Shown one piece after another: positions 38,111-49,985 of a stretch of 64,000 nt of DNA (positions within the stretch are counted from its first letter, which is position 1; every line of letters begins with the position of its first letter). Made by a program: the position numbers and the translations under genes. The DNA is from Castor canadensis. Taxonomy: Eukaryota > Chordata > Mammalia > Rodentia > Castoridae. The notes under the pieces were generated by a model. It saw only the letters and a program-made list of their open reading frames with translations. It did not search any database and was not told where the DNA came from. The DNA lies in NCBI RefSeq assembly GCF_047511655.1, contig NC_133387.1, positions 20,640,353 through 20,704,352 of the forward strand, written 5' to 3'.

Positions 38111-38360
38111 TTCTTTTTGTTAGCACATATTAATTGTACAAAGTAATGGGTTTTATTATGATATTTTCATACATGTGTATTTTGACCATATTAACCCATT
38201 ACAGATCTTATCCCCTTTCCACTTGTCACCTTTCTCTTCCCAAACAGCCTCCCTTCTACTTTCATGTCTATTTAAAAAAAATTTCGATTCTATATATGAG
38301 AGAAGGCATGCAACATTTGTCTTTCTAAATCTGGTTTATTTCACTTACATAATGATCTTC
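38110..38360 (-). mobile_element. L1 3'-end fragment nested in the older L1 region
   Basis: The stretch with tatgagagaaggcatgcaac, tttctaaatctggtttattt and cacttacataatgatcttc corresponds to the ORF2 end/3' UTR of the 15345-16240 copy (compare 15945-16010). It interrupts older L1-like sequence on both sides. Confidence 0.6.
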
Positions 38361-38369
38361 ATTTAAAAA

Positions 38370-39640
38370 TTTTAAATATATTTAAATTTGTTACTATTAT
38401 ATTGAAATCCAACTCATTTTTATACACTGATGTTGTATCTAACAGCTCTTTCAAATGCATTCATTATTTCCAAACTTTACAGCATTTATTATGCATTATT
38501 GCACTGGCTAGCACTGCCGATATAATGCTGGATTTATTTCATTTCATTTCTTTTCCCAATTAGATTAAAAACATACATTTCTTAATCTTCTTTTAGTGCC
38601 ACTCTACAGATTAAAACATGTGTCCTTGAGTCATCACAGTCTTATAGGTTGATATTATTACATTTACCTACATCCTGGAATTTAGATGCAAGAATTCTAG
38701 GACATTTCATTTCCCATCTTTATTTCTTACAACTGTTGTACATACATTTCAATTTATTTAAAATTTCATGTTATACATTTTATGTATATTTAAGGACAGG
38801 TTATTATTGCTACATACAGCCAACATGTCTTTAGATTCACTAGCATATTTACCCTCTTACTTATTCTTCATTTTTTCCTGTATTTCTATCCTTCTCTATT
38901 TTAGATCATCTTCATTCCATCTAAAAAACAGTCTCTAGTGTTTTCCATTTATATAAGTTCCCTGTTACAAGTTCTCTGTTGCTTTGCCTGGAAATATTTT
39001 TAATTTATTTCCCATTTAGAAGAATATTATCCCTGGTACAAAATTCTAGGTTAATGATCTTTTTTTTTTATCACTTTCAAGATATTTTTCTGTCTTCTTG
39101 ATTCCATGATTTCTTTTAGAAAGTCAGCTATCAACCTAATTGTTATGCCTTGAAAAGTAATCTTCTCCCCTCTGACCATTCTTTGTACTTTTTCCTTTTC
39201 CTTTTTTTGTGCAATATGATTTCAAAACAAATGCGTATCTAAGCTGGGTTTTTAAGATTTTTTTCAATCTGTGGCTTTATGACTTTCATCAGATTGTAAA
39301 GTTTTAACCATTATCCCTGTAAATCTGTCTTCTGTTCCATTTCTCCTCTTCTTTTTGGATTCACCAACAAGTGTTAGAGCTTCTCATTGCCTGATGTCTC
39401 TTTTCCTTTTCACTGCACTTTCTGTCTTGTCTAAGGTGTATTTTTCTTACTAATTTTCCTCACCACTAATCCTATCTTCAGCTGTGTTTAACTGAATATT
39501 AATTTCAGTTACTGCCTCCCCCAGGGCTTTATAAATCACATTTAGTTATTTTTTGCCTCCACCTTTTTAATGAAAATTTTATCCTGTATCTTGGATATTT
39601 CAAGTCATATCAAATGAATATGTGATATCATATGAATTTG
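38370..39640 (-). mobile_element. Probable ancient L1 3' region
   Basis: A T-rich plus strand with recognisable landmarks of old mammalian L1 3' ends in reverse (ttgattccatgatttctttt near 39098, then aagtcagctatcaacctaat) follows the ORF2 fragment. The assignment comes from general resemblance; no frame is left. Confidence 0.45.
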
Positions 39641-40394
39641 ATATCATCAACACTTGGAGGTTTCAAAATGTATGTTTTCTAATACCAACATCTGGAAGCC
39701 CTGTAGGCCTATTTCGATTATCTGTCATTCTGTTATTTTTAGCTCATATTTTCCCATGTTCTTACGTGACTTATTATTTTTTATTGTGCAGTTAGTTGAC
39801 ATTGTATTTCCAGAATGGCTTATAGGAATTTTTTTCTGTCAGGTACCAGAAGACATCTTGTTCAAGGGAGAAAGGAGTAATTTCACGAATAAGAGTACTT
39901 AAACTATAGTTCCTATAAAGTCTTGAATGCTTGTTGTTCACACCTACTCCAAGCAAGCACAGTTCACTTGATTTCTTCCTTGGAGGACCTCAGACTTCAA
40001 TACTATTGTCTTAGTTCCACAAGTCTGTTGAAAGTGTCAATTTAGTCCTCAACCATGCCTATCTCAACTGGCAAAGATCCACACAAATAACTGACTTTTC
40101 TTACCAGGCTTACCTGTCAGGATCATCTTCCCTTAATTCCTGGTCAGATAACTTACTCTTGTGTTTGTTCTCTGATGCCTTCAACTAAGATTTTTTAAAA
40201 TTCAGCTTTTCTAATTGTCTTAAGTAGGCCTGCTGTTCATGGAAGCAGAAGTTCAGTAAGCCACTTTCCATGGATCTGAAAGTTCTTGATGTTACAGTGA
40301 TGTTAATGATTCCTCAAAGAAGAGCTGCTGTTCTTGAACATAAAGGAATACAGCTGAGGGCCTTAATGCCCCATCCCTGCCAATCATCATCACC

Positions 40395-40585
40395 ATAGCA
40401 ACAACTAACATTTGTTTTATAGTCAAAATTTATAAAGAAGTTTCATATGCGTTTAATACAATGACATTTTAAGATAGCTATTATTATCTCTACTTTGCAG
40501 AGCAGGAAATGGTATCCCATGGAGGGTAAGTGATTTTTGTAAGATTACCCAGTAGGTAGCAGGACTATCACACAAGTAAGTGCAT
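40395..40585 (+). repeat. MIR SINE remnant
   Basis: acaactaacatttgttttat, tattatctctactttgcaga and gtaagattacccagtaggta follow the MIR core and 3' half. Confidence 0.65.
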
Positions 40586-41430
40586 TTTTCTTCTTGGGTC
40601 AAAGAGTCAATAGTTCAATGGAGGCAGAAATAAGCACAGACCAAAAATGCACATATAAACATATATATAGTCAACTAGTTATGGTATGTGCCATATGTAA
40701 CTACCAAGGAATTAGACTGGTTTCCATAAGTCACACACAAAACTGGCCTCATTATTTTGTAGTCGCACCTTGACACATGTATACCCAAGGAAAGAGCAGC
40801 ATATTAGAGGATATATGCTGAAAAGGCCTCTTTACATGGTGAGTTTTGAGGTGGATTTGAGCAGTGGAGGAAGAATGCAATCCTTGATGTGAGTGGGAAA
40901 TATGTTTCAGAGAAAGAAACAAAAAAAATAGAGATGGGAATTTCTACTTTGTCCATCACTGTCGAAGACTTTCATTATAGTTCTCAAAAGAACATATGAA
41001 CACATTAAATCAACAGTTAAGACACCAAAAAGCACAAAAGTGCCTGCCACAAAACATAGAGTTTTTGACAGAAGAAGTTCTAATTACTTTCTCCATTCCA
41101 CTAAAACGTTCCAAAAATGCATGGAAACTTATGTTGAACAAGGAAAATGAGGAAAGTAGCATCTCCTTAGAGTTGCAGAGAGGAATATGTGAGATAGTCT
41201 ACATGACAGCTCTTTCTAAATTATAAATACTGTGGAAAGGCAATTGATGGTCTCTAACATAACATTGTAAGGTGTCACTGAATTTTCTGTTGTGATCTTA
41301 AAAAGTTATATTACTTGTTCTGTGGCATTATATCCACTGTGCAAAAGAGAAATAATCTGTGAGCTCTTCTAAAATTTGATAAATACTTTGAAAGTTTCAA
41401 AATAGCATTGACTTCATAATCTTTTGTTTT

Positions 41431-41638
41431 TTGGTCATGTAATGGGGTTTTGAAATCAGGGCTTTGTGCTTGCTAGACAGGATATCTTCCACTTAAGCCA
41501 TACCTCCAGTCCTTTTTGCTCTGGTTATTTTGAAAATAGGGTCTTGCTTTTTGCCCAGGCCAGCCTGGACTGTAATCCCCCTGATCCCAGTCTCCCAAGT
41601 AACTAGAATTACATGTGTAAACCACCAGTACCCTGCTT
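41431..41638 (-). repeat. B1 plus ID SINE
   Basis: From left to right on the plus strand it shows a reversed ID part (cacttaagccatacctccag) and then a reversed B1 part (cccaggccagcctggactgt, gtctcccaagtaactagaat). Confidence 0.8.
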
Positions 41639-43419
41639 GAATTCATAATCTTTAAAAGAAAAATGAGGCACCAAAAATAATCTCAGGTGAATTTGTCCAT
41701 ATATGTGACAATAGCAATTTATGATGACATTTGCACTAATTTCTCAAGTGAATTGCTGGTTCTTGAGGGAATTGATTTGCTTTCCTATGAAACTCCCCTG
41801 TTATACCACATTTCCACCTATACCACCAGCACTGAGAGGCAAATGTGCCAGAGCCTTGGGGTTTGTGCCCTGCTGCCATCATGGATCAGTAACTGGCACC
41901 TGTTCCCCTCCCCGCTCTGCCACCACCAAGGTGGCCCCTTCTACTTTCACACAGCCTTTTTTTAAATCACACCTTCTCCTCTCTGGGCTTCTCTGTACTG
42001 TTCATTAATTTTATAATAAAATGTTAAGAGATGAGAGCATGGTGTCAGTTTTTTTTAGCTGTGTTCTCCCATTACCAACTCCCTATACTTTAGCACCCTT
42101 GGCCAGAGCAAAGCTGTCTTTAATAAGACCTGAACGTTTTCTAATAGATAATACTCAGATTGGACATGTTTAAATAAACTGTGAATACCCACTCACTGCA
42201 GAAGGATGAAAATCAGTGCTGCATGTCTGTATGTATCACATTACATATCAGGACAACCCCACTGGGGAGTAAGTCAGGTCAGGTTGGCAGGACACACGCA
42301 GGCTCAGCATGAAGGAATAAAAGTGGCTAGAATCTTGTGGACTGGAGGTTTGAATTCTGAGTAGCTCATGCTCTCGAGGGTGACTGAAGAATTTGTATTT
42401 GAAAGTCTAAGCTCTTAGAAGCATGAGGTGATAACATCTAAGAAGGCCAGGTAAGGGCAGATGAGGAAACTGCAGACTTACTTGGAAAAACCTGAGTCTC
42501 AGGTCTGAAGTAACAGAGAGTGATGGGCACCTCATGTTGTGAGGGAGCCTTGCCTGTGCATTTCCACCTGGCACACTAGGTGACAGCAAGATCACAGTAG
42601 CAGGAACTAGACAAAAGGTACTAGTAGGAGAGGAGAGGATGTGGAACCACTTATGGCTTGAAATGGACTGCAGGATCTTACAAAAGGAACATGGTGGTTT
42701 GGAACCCACAGGCCCTTTTGCACATTTCTAGAATGGTGTATGCCTTAGGATTCCTGAATTTAATACAAACATGGCGTGTGATCCCCATTTTTAATGACTG
42801 GTACTTGATATCTCACAAATCCTGGTATGTGGAAATAATTCTAGATTTAATTTCTTTTGGATAAGTAAATATAACTTTCCTGCACTCCAGATCATGGCAC
42901 CAATTCATATTATTTATAGATGCTTGAAATGCACCTGGTGCTGCTTCTAAGAACCATAATCTGTACCAGGCAGCCCTGCCTTCTTCCCACCTCAGGGGAC
43001 TGCACAAGCAGTCAAGCAGGGCCAACCTGGGCCAATTAGATTCTCTTGCCTGCAACAATGTGAATTAAAGAGACTTAGGAAAGTTTCTGAGAACAATGGG
43101 AACAGAGCCAAGAGGTCATGGAGAATAGGGACCAGAGTTAGTGGGAGGGGAGCCTGGGAGCGATTGGAAGAGGCCTGTCAGTATAGAGAGGGAGGACAAC
43201 AGAACATACAGGAAATGGAAGCAGAAACATTAAATTTCCTGCACCTAGCAAACCCAACAACTATTATTACTTAAGAGTCAAATGCACAGCTACATCTGTT
43301 TGCACCATAGCCTGATGCTTTTCTCACAACTATCTAGTAACCAGTCTGATTCTTTTGACCACTGCCTATGGTTCTGATTTGGCAGATGATGTGATTATTT
43401 GCTTAAAACTGCCCATCTT

Positions 43420-43434
43420 AAGAAAACACAGCAA
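43420..43434. repeat. Target-site duplication, left copy, of the 43435-44270 L1
   Basis: aagaaaacacagcaa, identical to 44271-44285. Confidence 0.88.
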
Positions 43435-44270
43435 ATACTTAAAAAGCTAAACACTGATCTACCTTTTGATCTAGCAATACCACTCTTGGGGATATATCCA
43501 AAAGACTGTGACACAGGTTACTCCAGAGGCACCTGCACACCCATGTTTATTGCGGCACTATTCACAATAGCCAAGTTATGGAAACAGCCAAGATGCCTCA
43601 TTACTGATGAATGCATTAAGAAAATGTGGTATTTATACACAATGGAATTTTATGCAGCCATGAAGAAGAATGAAATGTTATCATTCACTGGTAAATGGAT
43701 GGAATTGGAGAACATCATTCTGAGTGAGGTTAGCCTGGCCCAAAAGATCAAAAATCGTATGTTCTCCCTCATATGTGGACATTAGATCAAGGGCAAACAC
43801 AACAAGGGGATTGGACTTTGAGCACATGATAAAAGCAAGAGCACACAAGGGAGGGGTGAGGATAGGTAAGACACCTAAAAAGCTAGATAGCATTTGTTGC
43901 CCTTAACGCAGAGAAACTAAAGCAGATACTTAAAAGCAACTGAGGCCAATAGGAAAAAGGGACCAGGAACTAGAGAAAAGGTGAGATCAAAAAGAATTAA
44001 CCTAGAAGGTAACACACATGCACAGGAAATTAATGTGAGTCAACTCTCTGTATAGCTGTCCTTATCTCAACCAGCAAAAACACTTGTTCCTTCCTATTAT
44101 TGCTTATACTCTCTCTTCAACAAAATTAGAGATAAGGGCAAAATAGTTTCTGCCGGGTATTGAGGGGTTGGGGAGGAGAGGGAGGGGGCGGAGTGGGTGG
44201 TAAGGGAGGGGGTGGGGGCAGGGGGGAGAACTGACCCAAGCCTTATATGCACATATGAATAATAAAAAAA
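43435..44270 (+). mobile_element. 5'-truncated L1 3' end (about 0.84 kb)
   Basis: It carries the last 120 or so codons of ORF2 (open from the truncation to the stop at 43783-43785, ending MFSLICGH) and the complete 3' UTR, with a G-rich purine tract at about 44160-44228 and the tail tgcacatatgaataataaaa. The perfect 15-bp duplication aagaaaacacagcaa flanks it at 43420-43434 and 44271-44285. The target reads TCTT/AA. Same family as the 25390 and 19125 copies. Confidence 0.93.
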
Positions 44271-44285
44271 AAGAAAACACAGCAA
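44271..44285. repeat. Target-site duplication, right copy, of the 43435-44270 L1
   Basis: aagaaaacacagcaa, identical to 43420-43434. Confidence 0.88.
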
Positions 44286-44752
44286 CAGTTAATAACCAAA
44301 ACAAAGTTCTGTCAGTTCTGCAACTGCAATTACTTTAGACTCTTTGCATTTCCAGATCATCTCGTAAAAATGATTCCACATGAGCACAATCTAATCTAAA
44401 TGTGGGCTCCATTTTGCACTCGACACTGTGCATGCTAATTTCTTGCAGTTCCCAGAGAAATTAGCTGGGAGCAAGTTACAGGACCAATTTAAATAGTGCT
44501 GTGTTAAAAAACACGGACTCCTTCAATGAACTTGATTTTCAGGCTTAGCCTCCAAATACTCAAAGTTACATCCTGGCTACACCATATTTTCCCTTGAAAT
44601 ACATATTTTACTACATTAATTTCATTGTAGTGTTTTTCTATTCCTGCAAAATATAAGAGTTAAGTGTCAGAGTTTTACTAAGAGTCTGAGGGAAGATATG
44701 CAAAAAAATCTTACATTTAATATTCTATTTTTAGAACCAGTATCTATTTTTA

Positions 44753-44805
44753 GAGATGAGATGAGATGAGATGAGAGAGAAAGAGAAAGAAAGAAAAGAA
44801 GCCCT
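44753..44805 (+). repeat. (GAGAT)n grading into GAAA microsatellite
   Basis: About five gagat units followed by gagagaaagagaaagaaag. It lies about 130 bases from the donor end of the 140-nt exon. Confidence 0.85.
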
Positions 44806-44933
44806 GCCTTCAACCCACACCAAAGAGAGAGAATAGTTTTGGGGGGGCTTATTAGTATTCAAATATAAAAGCCTCCTTTGGCCTGACATTGTATAAAGCT
44901 TAGTTGTCTCTTTATCCTCTGTCCCTCCCTTAC

Positions 44934-45073
44934 CACTGGTGTTTTTTTGGCTGAAAGTTTGGCCCATAATTTAACAAAGTAGTTTCTGTTCGTAGAATCC
45001 AGGAAATCACCCACATCCACAGCAACAGACTTCTTAGGATGTCCTTCAGATATTAGATGAGATGTAGTAACAT
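44934..45073 (-). CDS. Predicted coding exon (140 nt) downstream in the same minus-strand gene
   Basis: On the minus strand a good acceptor (pyrimidine-rich tract ending ttccactag) precedes 45073, and CCAGTG followed by gtaagg gives a strong donor after 44934. The open frame starts with two bases (AT). The single G left by the 1,935-nt exon completes a GAT codon, giving D followed by VTTSHLISEG, then VDVGDFLDSTNRNYF and VKLWAKLSAKKTPV. The amino-acid content (aromatic, globular-looking NRNYFVKLWAKL) differs from the disordered exon and looks like real coding sequence. If the donor were ignored, the frame would stop about 75 bases further on at 44859, so this could also be a terminal exon. Assignment to the gene rests on phase and splice signals only. 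Other exons could lie in the 10.3-kb intron between, and none was recognised there. Confidence 0.6.
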
Positions 45074-45526
45074 CTAGTGGAAAAAACAATAAAATTTAAA
45101 ACAAAAGGGATAAAAGAGGGTAAGAGAACTTCCTGAGGTGATAGAAATGTTTAATAGCTTTTATTGGTCAAACACAAGAAATTATATAGTCTGTGCATTT
45201 TAACTTGAAAATAAAGCAAATAAAAATATATACTAAAATAAAATCATAATTAATATTCATAATAAAGTTATCACATAACACCTAGAAGACATATCCTAGT
45301 AGTATACCTAGTATTTAATCAATACAGGTTTATGAATGGAGCAAAAGGATATAAAACATGTCAAAAACAATGGCTTCTAAATGCTTAATTGAAAGAGTTA
45401 CTTTCCATTTGACAAATTCTTCTAAAAGGCTAAAAGGAAAATCAAACATGCAATGCTAAGAAGAAACTTTGAATAGAATGGAATAAATGAAGTTACTGTT
45501 TAGCAGAATTTATTACAAAAAAATCT

Positions 45527-45706
45527 TTTTTTTTCCATGGTACTGGGGCTTGAATTCAGGGCCTACACCTTGAACCATTCCACCAGTCCTTTTTTGTGAT
45601 GGGTTTTTTTTGAGATATTGCCTGGGCTGGCTTTGAAACACAATCTTCCTGATCTCTGCCTCCTGGGTAGCCAGGATTACAGGCATGAGCCACCAGCACC
45701 TGGCTA
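45527..45706 (-). repeat. B1 plus ID SINE
   Basis: Reversed ID (ggtactggggcttgaattca) followed by reversed B1 (gattacaggcatgagccacc), tail complement at the left. Confidence 0.85.
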
Positions 45707-45734
45707 AAAAATCTTTAACATATTCTCTTTTTGA

Positions 45735-45876
45735 ATTTTATTACTTTATTTTATTTTAGACAAGGTCTCACTATGTAGTTTAGGCTGTCTGGCCCAAGAC
45801 TGGCCTTGAACTCACAATCTTCCTGCCTCAGAGTCCCAAGTGCTGGGATTAACAGGCATTTACCACCATGTCTGGC
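45735..45876 (-). repeat. B1 SINE
   Basis: Reversed B1 monomer with gtctcactatgtagtttagg, ggccttgaactcacaatctt and gtgctgggattaacaggcat. It sits 29 bases from the preceding SINE. Confidence 0.85.
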
Positions 45877-46393
45877 ACATATCCTTTATAAAACATAAAG
45901 AGAGATCCAGAGATTTAGAATATAAAATATAAATTTCTATTAGTGTTCTTCCATAGAGGACCCAGATATAAAAACATTTAGAGAGATAGGATCATCAACA
46001 CTTTCAGGAGCACTGCTTTTAAAATGCCTAAATAAATAATTTCCACATGCACCTTAGTCAATATAACTGATTAAACAGATGTGGAAAGCTACCCTAATTC
46101 AAAGGCAAAAAAAATTAATGTACAGCAATTTGCTTTATTTTTAATATCTAGCCAGGCTGAAACCAAGAAAGAAAAATTTCTAGGTACAATAAGTGAAATG
46201 AAGACTCCAAGTCAGAGGAGAGGGAGTCAATGTCAAGAGGTCAGAGATACCAGGGCTGAGGCTTAGACACCTAGACTGAGAGGGGAGACAGATTACAGTG
46301 CCTTTGAGCCTGGCAGGCAAGACCTGGGCTTTTTGATAAGGTGAGAAGGTACAAAAGTGGTATCTGATGTACCACTACTGTTAAACTTAACAT

Positions 46394-46617
46394 GACTTGT
46401 GAGGATTACATTCTAATGTTGGAGACAGAGAAATAATACATTAAAAATGTCAGGTTATGAGAAGTGCTATGAAGCTGAGTAAGGGGAAAGAAGATAGCAT
46501 GGCAGTCAAAATATGTCCTGGGTAAGGTGGTGGTAACTGAACAGAAATTTAAAACATGAAGAAGGAAAGTATTCAATTATCTGGTGGGACTGGGGAGAAT
46601 GAACATCAAGAGCCAGA
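46394..46617 (-). repeat. L2 LINE remnant, duplicated unit 1
   Basis: The sequence resembles the reverse complement of the L2 3' end (ggattacattctaatgttgg, gagaagtgctatgaagct). It is about nine-tenths identical by eye to 47094-47314. Confidence 0.7.
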
Positions 46618-47014
46618 TGTAAGGACTTTGACTGAGCACAGTGTCACTCGGACTGAGTCTAGAAACACCTATAGGAAATAAGACCTATATCTCTGTGCTG
46701 TGTGCTGATATGGAATCTGAACTTGACTTCCTATGAAATTGTACAACAATTGCAAACCAGTAACATAAGATGAAAGTTGTTGCAGAAAAGTGAAAGTATT
46801 TACTAATGTTAGGGAGGTCTAAAGCTCTACAACCCAGCACCTGTCTTGAGAGCAGGAAAGAAAGTCAACAGATACAACATATGGTCAAGACATGTATTCA
46901 AGGAATTGTATGTAACACAGCAAAGTAATATTGAAGTACCCGTGTTTAGTACTACCAAAGTGACTAAAGGAGACAACTGTGTGTGGAACATTCTTTGTTA
47001 TATTCATAATAAAA

Positions 47015-47314
47015 AGTCATGTTTGTTGAGCACCTATTATGTACTGGATGTTGCTCTAGAAGTTGGGGATGCAGCAAAAGACAAAAAGCTCTTGACTTGT
47101 GAGGATTATATTCTAATGCTGGAGACAGAGAAATAATGCATTAAAAATGTCAGTGAGAAGTGCTATGAAGCTAGGTAAGGGGACAGAAGATAGCACGGTG
47201 GTCAAAAGAAGTCCTGGGTAAGGTGGTGGTATCTAAACAGAAATTTAAAAACATGAAGAAGGAAAGTATTCAAATATCTGGTGGAGATGGGGAGAATGAA
47301 CATCAAGAGCCAGA
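47015..47314 (-). repeat. L2 LINE remnant, duplicated unit 2
   Basis: gttgagcacctattatgtac near 47026 and gttggggatgcagcaaaaga identify a reversed L2 end. From 47094 it repeats the unit at 46394 with a constant offset of about 700 bases. Confidence 0.75.
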
Positions 47315-49093
47315 AACATGCTTAATGTGACTGTATCACTGCTGAAAACTCACTGTAGCTGAAGAGAGAGAGACAGTAGATTCTGTGATCTAATTCTTAC
47401 TTTTTAGAAAACACTTGTCCTATTGAACAGAGCATTATGAAAAAGACCATATGAATCTGAACAAATTGAAATGAAACAAAAATTACAAGGCTATATCCAC
47501 TGAAATAATTTCCATAGAAAAGATCATATATATAAATATATTTACACATACAATCTTTCAAATATAGTTTTGTGGCAGTGTTCTTTTTTCTAGCATTCCA
47601 AGACATAAGCCATCTGTACTATGGTGTAAACGAACCAAATCCAACATGATGATACAATGCAACTACAATTCCAAACCACTGCAATGTCTTCATGGTTTCT
47701 TGGAAACAAACATTTTGGGTGAAGACAATGTGTTTATATTACTATTAAACTACATTATAATGCTATCACTTTAATAACATCAACTCTTATAATGGTTTCA
47801 TATAGTTCTTAACCTAGTTTAATGGACTACGATGCAACAATGGACAGTAAAGACACTCTATTGGCCCAAAACATGACACTGATGACTTTTCAATATGAAA
47901 CTTTTTAAACATTTAAATAAAACCTTGTAAAACATGTACCCACACTACAGTTTATCTCTCTTTGAAAGAACTTAAAAATGGATACTTAGAAAAATAGGCT
48001 CTAATTTTTAGACAAAATTCCTCAGATAGCTAGATGGCTTCAGAATCATCTATTTTTCCCCAGTCAAATGAGGCATTTAAAAATATTCAGTGAGCTTTTT
48101 TAAACAAATAAGACTATTTATACCTACCGTGATTAAATGTATATATGATATAAACTATAAATTCCTACAAAAGAGTCTCCATTCTGAAATATGAAACCAT
48201 GAAAAGGGTTTAAAACAAATTAAAACACAATAATATACTACAGAATTTTAAATATTTATTTTTAATAGAATAGTTATACAATTTGTTGTGGAAAATAAAG
48301 GGAAAAAATTAGTTCATTACAAAGTGCCATCGCAAAACTGAGGGTACCAAAATAAAACTATTTTCTAACAGAATTGCATCTTAAAAGTCTCGCCTATTTG
48401 TGCTTCTAAGAAAGGAATAATAGCAACTAGAAAAATAATAACTTCACATAGCAACCATGATAATTTTCCATAGCAAAATAAGCTTTTACAGTAGAAAGCT
48501 TTAAGTCCAAGGAAATGGAGTAATGATATTCATGTTTCTATGGTAAAATGAGTACATTTATTAAACTATTCTAACAATGGAGTGCTATACTCTTCAGTGT
48601 CCAATCAAAGGAATAATCAGGTATGCAAACAGAAACAAATTCCACACCAAGAAAAAGGAAAGGATGTGAAAATATAGTCACACACAGAGAAAATGAGGCA
48701 CAAAAACATTTCTTCCTACAAGACTTCATCCTTTGTAAATGCTTTCAGTAGAACTGAACTGATGGACCAACATTTGGACATTGCATCCAAAATGTTCCAA
48801 TTAAAACTTATAACAATACCCAGAAATTTTTTCAATGGGTAAGCTTATCACAAAATAGTTGATATGTTGGAGTGAAAAGTTGTTATATAAGATCTGTATT
48901 ATCTAGAAAAATGGGGAAAGGATAGCAATGACTGGTAAGAAAGGACATAGAAAACTTCAGAAACTTCAATGCACATTTAAAGTTTCCTCTCCATTGACAA
49001 ATACATTTGAGTAACTGTATTTCTGATGTGACTTCCACTCAACCCCACATTGTCACCTGTACAACTGTGGTGTTTGCTTGCTAAGGGTTTGTC

Positions 49094-49170
49094 TTTTTTT
49101 TACTCAATTGACTCTCTTGTCTCAGCTTCCTAAGTAGCTGGGACTAAAGGTGCCTAACACCATGCCTGGC
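49094..49170 (-). repeat. Partial B1 SINE
   Basis: Only the 5' part of a reversed B1 remains (gtctcagcttcctaagtagc, ggtgcctaacaccatgcctg). Confidence 0.65.
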
Positions 49171-49459
49171 TAGGATGCATCCTTGAAGAACTTTTTCAAA
49201 AACCTTATTTCATTGATCACTTTCTCCAGCAAAGACTTTTTGTTTTTCTTCACTTTTCTTTTCTATTTTTGTTCCTGGAAATTCAGGATTATTAGATATG
49301 GGAGTTTTAAAAGCCAGTCTTTGTCTCAACCCATCACAAAGAGAAAACAAAATGTCTACTATCTGGACAAATAACTTGACAGCAATTACTCTTTAACCAA
49401 TGGAAAACCCAGAATGTACCCAACCTTGATTTTATCAGTGATGAAATAATAACAGTAAA

Positions 49460-49520
49460 AACAATACATAGCATTTATTGAGCATGTACTATGTGCCAGG
49501 TATCATTCCAAGTGTTTGGT
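49460..49520 (+). repeat. MIR core fragment
   Basis: tattgagcatgtactatgtg followed by ccaggtatcattccaagtg is the conserved core. Confidence 0.65.
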
Positions 49521-49844
49521 ATGGGTATCACTAGGAAATTCAGTCACTTTGGAATTGATGCTTTCCTATTCTTGTCCAAGCTGTAGGGCTACCTGTGAAC
49601 ACCTGTTGAAGAACCTCTTATCTTAGGAACAGTATGCCGAACCACCATTTCTTTCTGATATCATTCTGATTTTGTGTGAGCTCCTTAATTCAATTGAGGC
49701 TGTTCAAGGTTGTACACGGATTTTCAGAAAAGTCCATTTCATTTATCAAACATTTCTACCTAGTTTGAACATATACATTGTCCTCTTCCAATTCATGATA
49801 AAATGCAAAAATTGTTTGCTGCTTACATGGTAATACTAAGTAAC

Positions 49845-49985
49845 ATTCATCCAAGCAGGCATTTTTTAGGTGATTTTCAATATGCTAATTCATTTAATCC
49901 TTACAGAAACCTTGTGGTAGGTATTATTATTTCCATTTTATACGAGAACTTTGTACCTTGCCTAAATTCACATGGCTAGATTGTA
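49845..49985 (+). repeat. MIR SINE remnant
   Basis: ctaattcatttaatccttac, cttgtggtaggtattattat and ttcacatggctagattgtag follow the MIR order. Confidence 0.7.

Larger units (their letters stand above)
39641..43419. other. Mostly unannotated
   Basis: Outside the MIR at 40395 and the SINE at 41431 nothing could be named. Around 42960-43060 lies sequence (cctgggccaattagattctc) sharing a motif with 54030, probably an ancient repeat. A 76-codon frame at 40996-41226 is not recognisable. Confidence 0.3.

Noticed and set aside
40996-41226. 76-codon plus-strand frame
   Set aside because: No known product, no splice signals that fit, and normal length for chance in this composition.
44859-44933. Reading on past the donor of the 140-nt exon to a stop
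   Set aside because: The gtaagg donor is strong, so splicing is preferred. The terminal-exon alternative is mentioned in the feature.
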